From contig CM037850.1 of assembly GCA_021234535.1 (NCBI GenBank), positions 868,001 to 932,000 of the forward strand: 64,000 bases of DNA, in the 5' to 3' direction. The notes under the pieces are model-generated. The model did no database searches, was not told the DNA's origin, and saw only the letters and a list, made by a program, of their open reading frames with translations. Shown piece after piece: positions 62,691-64,000 of this stretch. How positions within the stretch are numbered: position 1 is the stretch's first letter; each line of letters begins with the position of its first letter. This DNA is from Stichopus chloronotus. Its lineage: Eukaryota; Echinodermata; Holothuroidea; Aspidochirotida; Stichopodidae. The position numbers and the translations under genes are program-made.

Positions 62691-63922
62691 TGCAGAGGAG
62701 GGGGGTGTCACGGTACGGTACATTTTAAGTCGTAATGGTTACGGAATAAAAAAAAAATTATGAAAAATAAAAATATGTATAATAAAAAACTTATGAAACT
62801 TCAACATTTTCGCATACAAGGAAATCGCTGCGGCATAAACGTGTTTGATAACACTACAACACTTTCAACGTGAGGCAGGCCTGCAATTCGAGACACATGT
62901 ACATACATACCCGTTTAGCCAAGTTTCGGTCATAAAAAAGGAACATTTTAGAGTCTTTACTAAATCTCATGGGGATATATTACTGATGTTTGGAAAAATA
63001 ATTAAGCATGCTCAAAGGGACATCATATTACATGTAGGGTATACATAATTCATTAACCAACTGCCATAGAACGTACACAGCTGGTTTATAAGTCAATTAC
63101 GGTTACAGAGCTCTGGCCAGACAGCAGCTTTTTAATTCACATATTATCTGGATTTGGTCTTGAAGAATTTGGATCATTGATTAATTAAATCAATTTCATA
63201 AAGACAAAAATGTATCTGATGACGAAATACACGTACCTCATTACACAATTTAATTACAGTGATGAGATAATTAACGAAACTATCACAGCAAAACAACAAC
63301 AATAAGACAATCGATTTTACCTGCATGCGTGTTAAATTAATTGTGAATGCAACTACTTTGTAAACTGTATTATTGCATCTCCATGGTTACATCTTGGAAA
63401 TCGATTAATAATTTAAAATGCTTTCTGAAGGAATTTTTTTTTTTGAGACTTGTGTAACTCTTCTTAAATGTTCTGTTTGTTGTTATGTACAGACCAAGAA
63501 TTCGTTTTCTACAAGAAACATATTTCAATGGCAGACCATATATTGCAGTCCCATACATCGCATGCGACATTTGTTTCATTACTTGAATTTGAGAATTGGG
63601 GTGGACCATGTAACATATTTTCCCCTTTCAGCTATGTAAACATGTCAGTTAACGAAAAGTTACTCATGTTCAATGATAATGATTTATTTAAACATATATC
63701 TTTTGACACATGAATACCAAATAGTACATTACCAGATCCACCTTACTGAAGTGTTTCACTATTCACAATTGAGAGAATTGAGAAAATTTTGTAATAATCT
63801 ACATGCACTGATCAAGAAAGCTTTGGTCTTCGAAAATTTGATTAATATTTAGTTGCTCAAAAGCCTGGGTTGCTGATAAAACAGAAATGATATTCCTCTC
63901 ATCAAGAGAGTTTTCTCTTCTT

Positions 63923-63983
63923 TTTTTTCATTTTCATAATTACTTTTTTTCATAATTACTTTTTTCATTTTCATAATTACTTA
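63923..63983. repeat. TTTTTTCATTTTCATAATTAC repeat at the window edge
   Basis: TCATAATTACTT appears three times within 60 bases, with T runs between. Confidence 0.8.
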
Positions 63984-64000
63984 TTTGTCTGAATTATTGC

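Larger units (their letters stand above)
57056..64000. other. Mostly non-coding apart from weak candidates at 59.2 and 61.7 kb
   Basis: AT-rich DNA with A/T runs, the GGTGTG repeat and the terminal T-rich repeat. An ATG frame of 85 codons at 60175-60432 lacks recognised content. Confidence 0.5.

Overview
This window looks like nuclear DNA from a marine deuterostome. The best guess is an echinoderm, perhaps a sea cucumber, but this is inferred from texture and not proven. The sequence is AT-rich with intron-like, gene-poor stretches. It holds many pure C or G runs of 10-20 bases, GT and AAC/ATC microsatellites, several minisatellites, short TTAA-flanked inverted-repeat elements and a decayed LINE fragment. 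There is no bacterial operon structure, no CRISPR array, and I recognised no tRNA or rRNA gene.

The one gene I can build with some confidence lies on the + strand at about 16.2-18.8 kb. A first coding exon (16528-16936) ends at a perfect AAG|GTGAGT donor. A second (18690-18787) follows a strong pyrimidine-rich CAG acceptor. Joined in phase they encode a 168-residue basic protein. It has a KRRLF cyclin-docking motif near the N-terminus, an LEDKY segment resembling the CDK-binding part of the Cip/Kip domain, and a C-terminal PCNA-binding box QTRLEEYF followed by KSTKR. The box is split by the intron and appears only after splicing. The size and motif order match p21/CDKN1 cyclin-dependent kinase inhibitors, so I call it a divergent CDKN1-like gene. 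A GC box and a CCAAT box lie about 300 bp upstream, and further splice signals follow the stop codon, suggesting spliced 3'UTR exons.

Layout. 0-16 kb: non-coding, with a 381-bp element with perfect 21-bp inverted ends (1220-1600), two copies of a second TTAA-flanked element (4756-5432, 13673-14024), a 21-bp minisatellite (8408-8760) and a perfect 35-base hairpin (15402-15436). 16-24 kb: the CDKN1-like gene and its presumed 3' region. 26.1-29.4 kb: a large inverted repeat with about 506-bp arms, roughly 98% identical, built from an 18-bp minisatellite and separated by 2.2 kb. 33.4 kb: a likely C-terminal exon of an unidentified minus-strand gene. 39.3-40.5 kb: a LINE C-terminal fragment followed by AAC/AAT, ATC and 11-bp ATGCATATGAT repeats. 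40-64 kb: mostly non-coding, with a second copy of the 1.2-kb element (45484-45674), minisatellites at 49.65 and 56.9 kb, and a few weak candidate exons.

Most open frames in the window are chance or minisatellite frames and are not annotated as genes.
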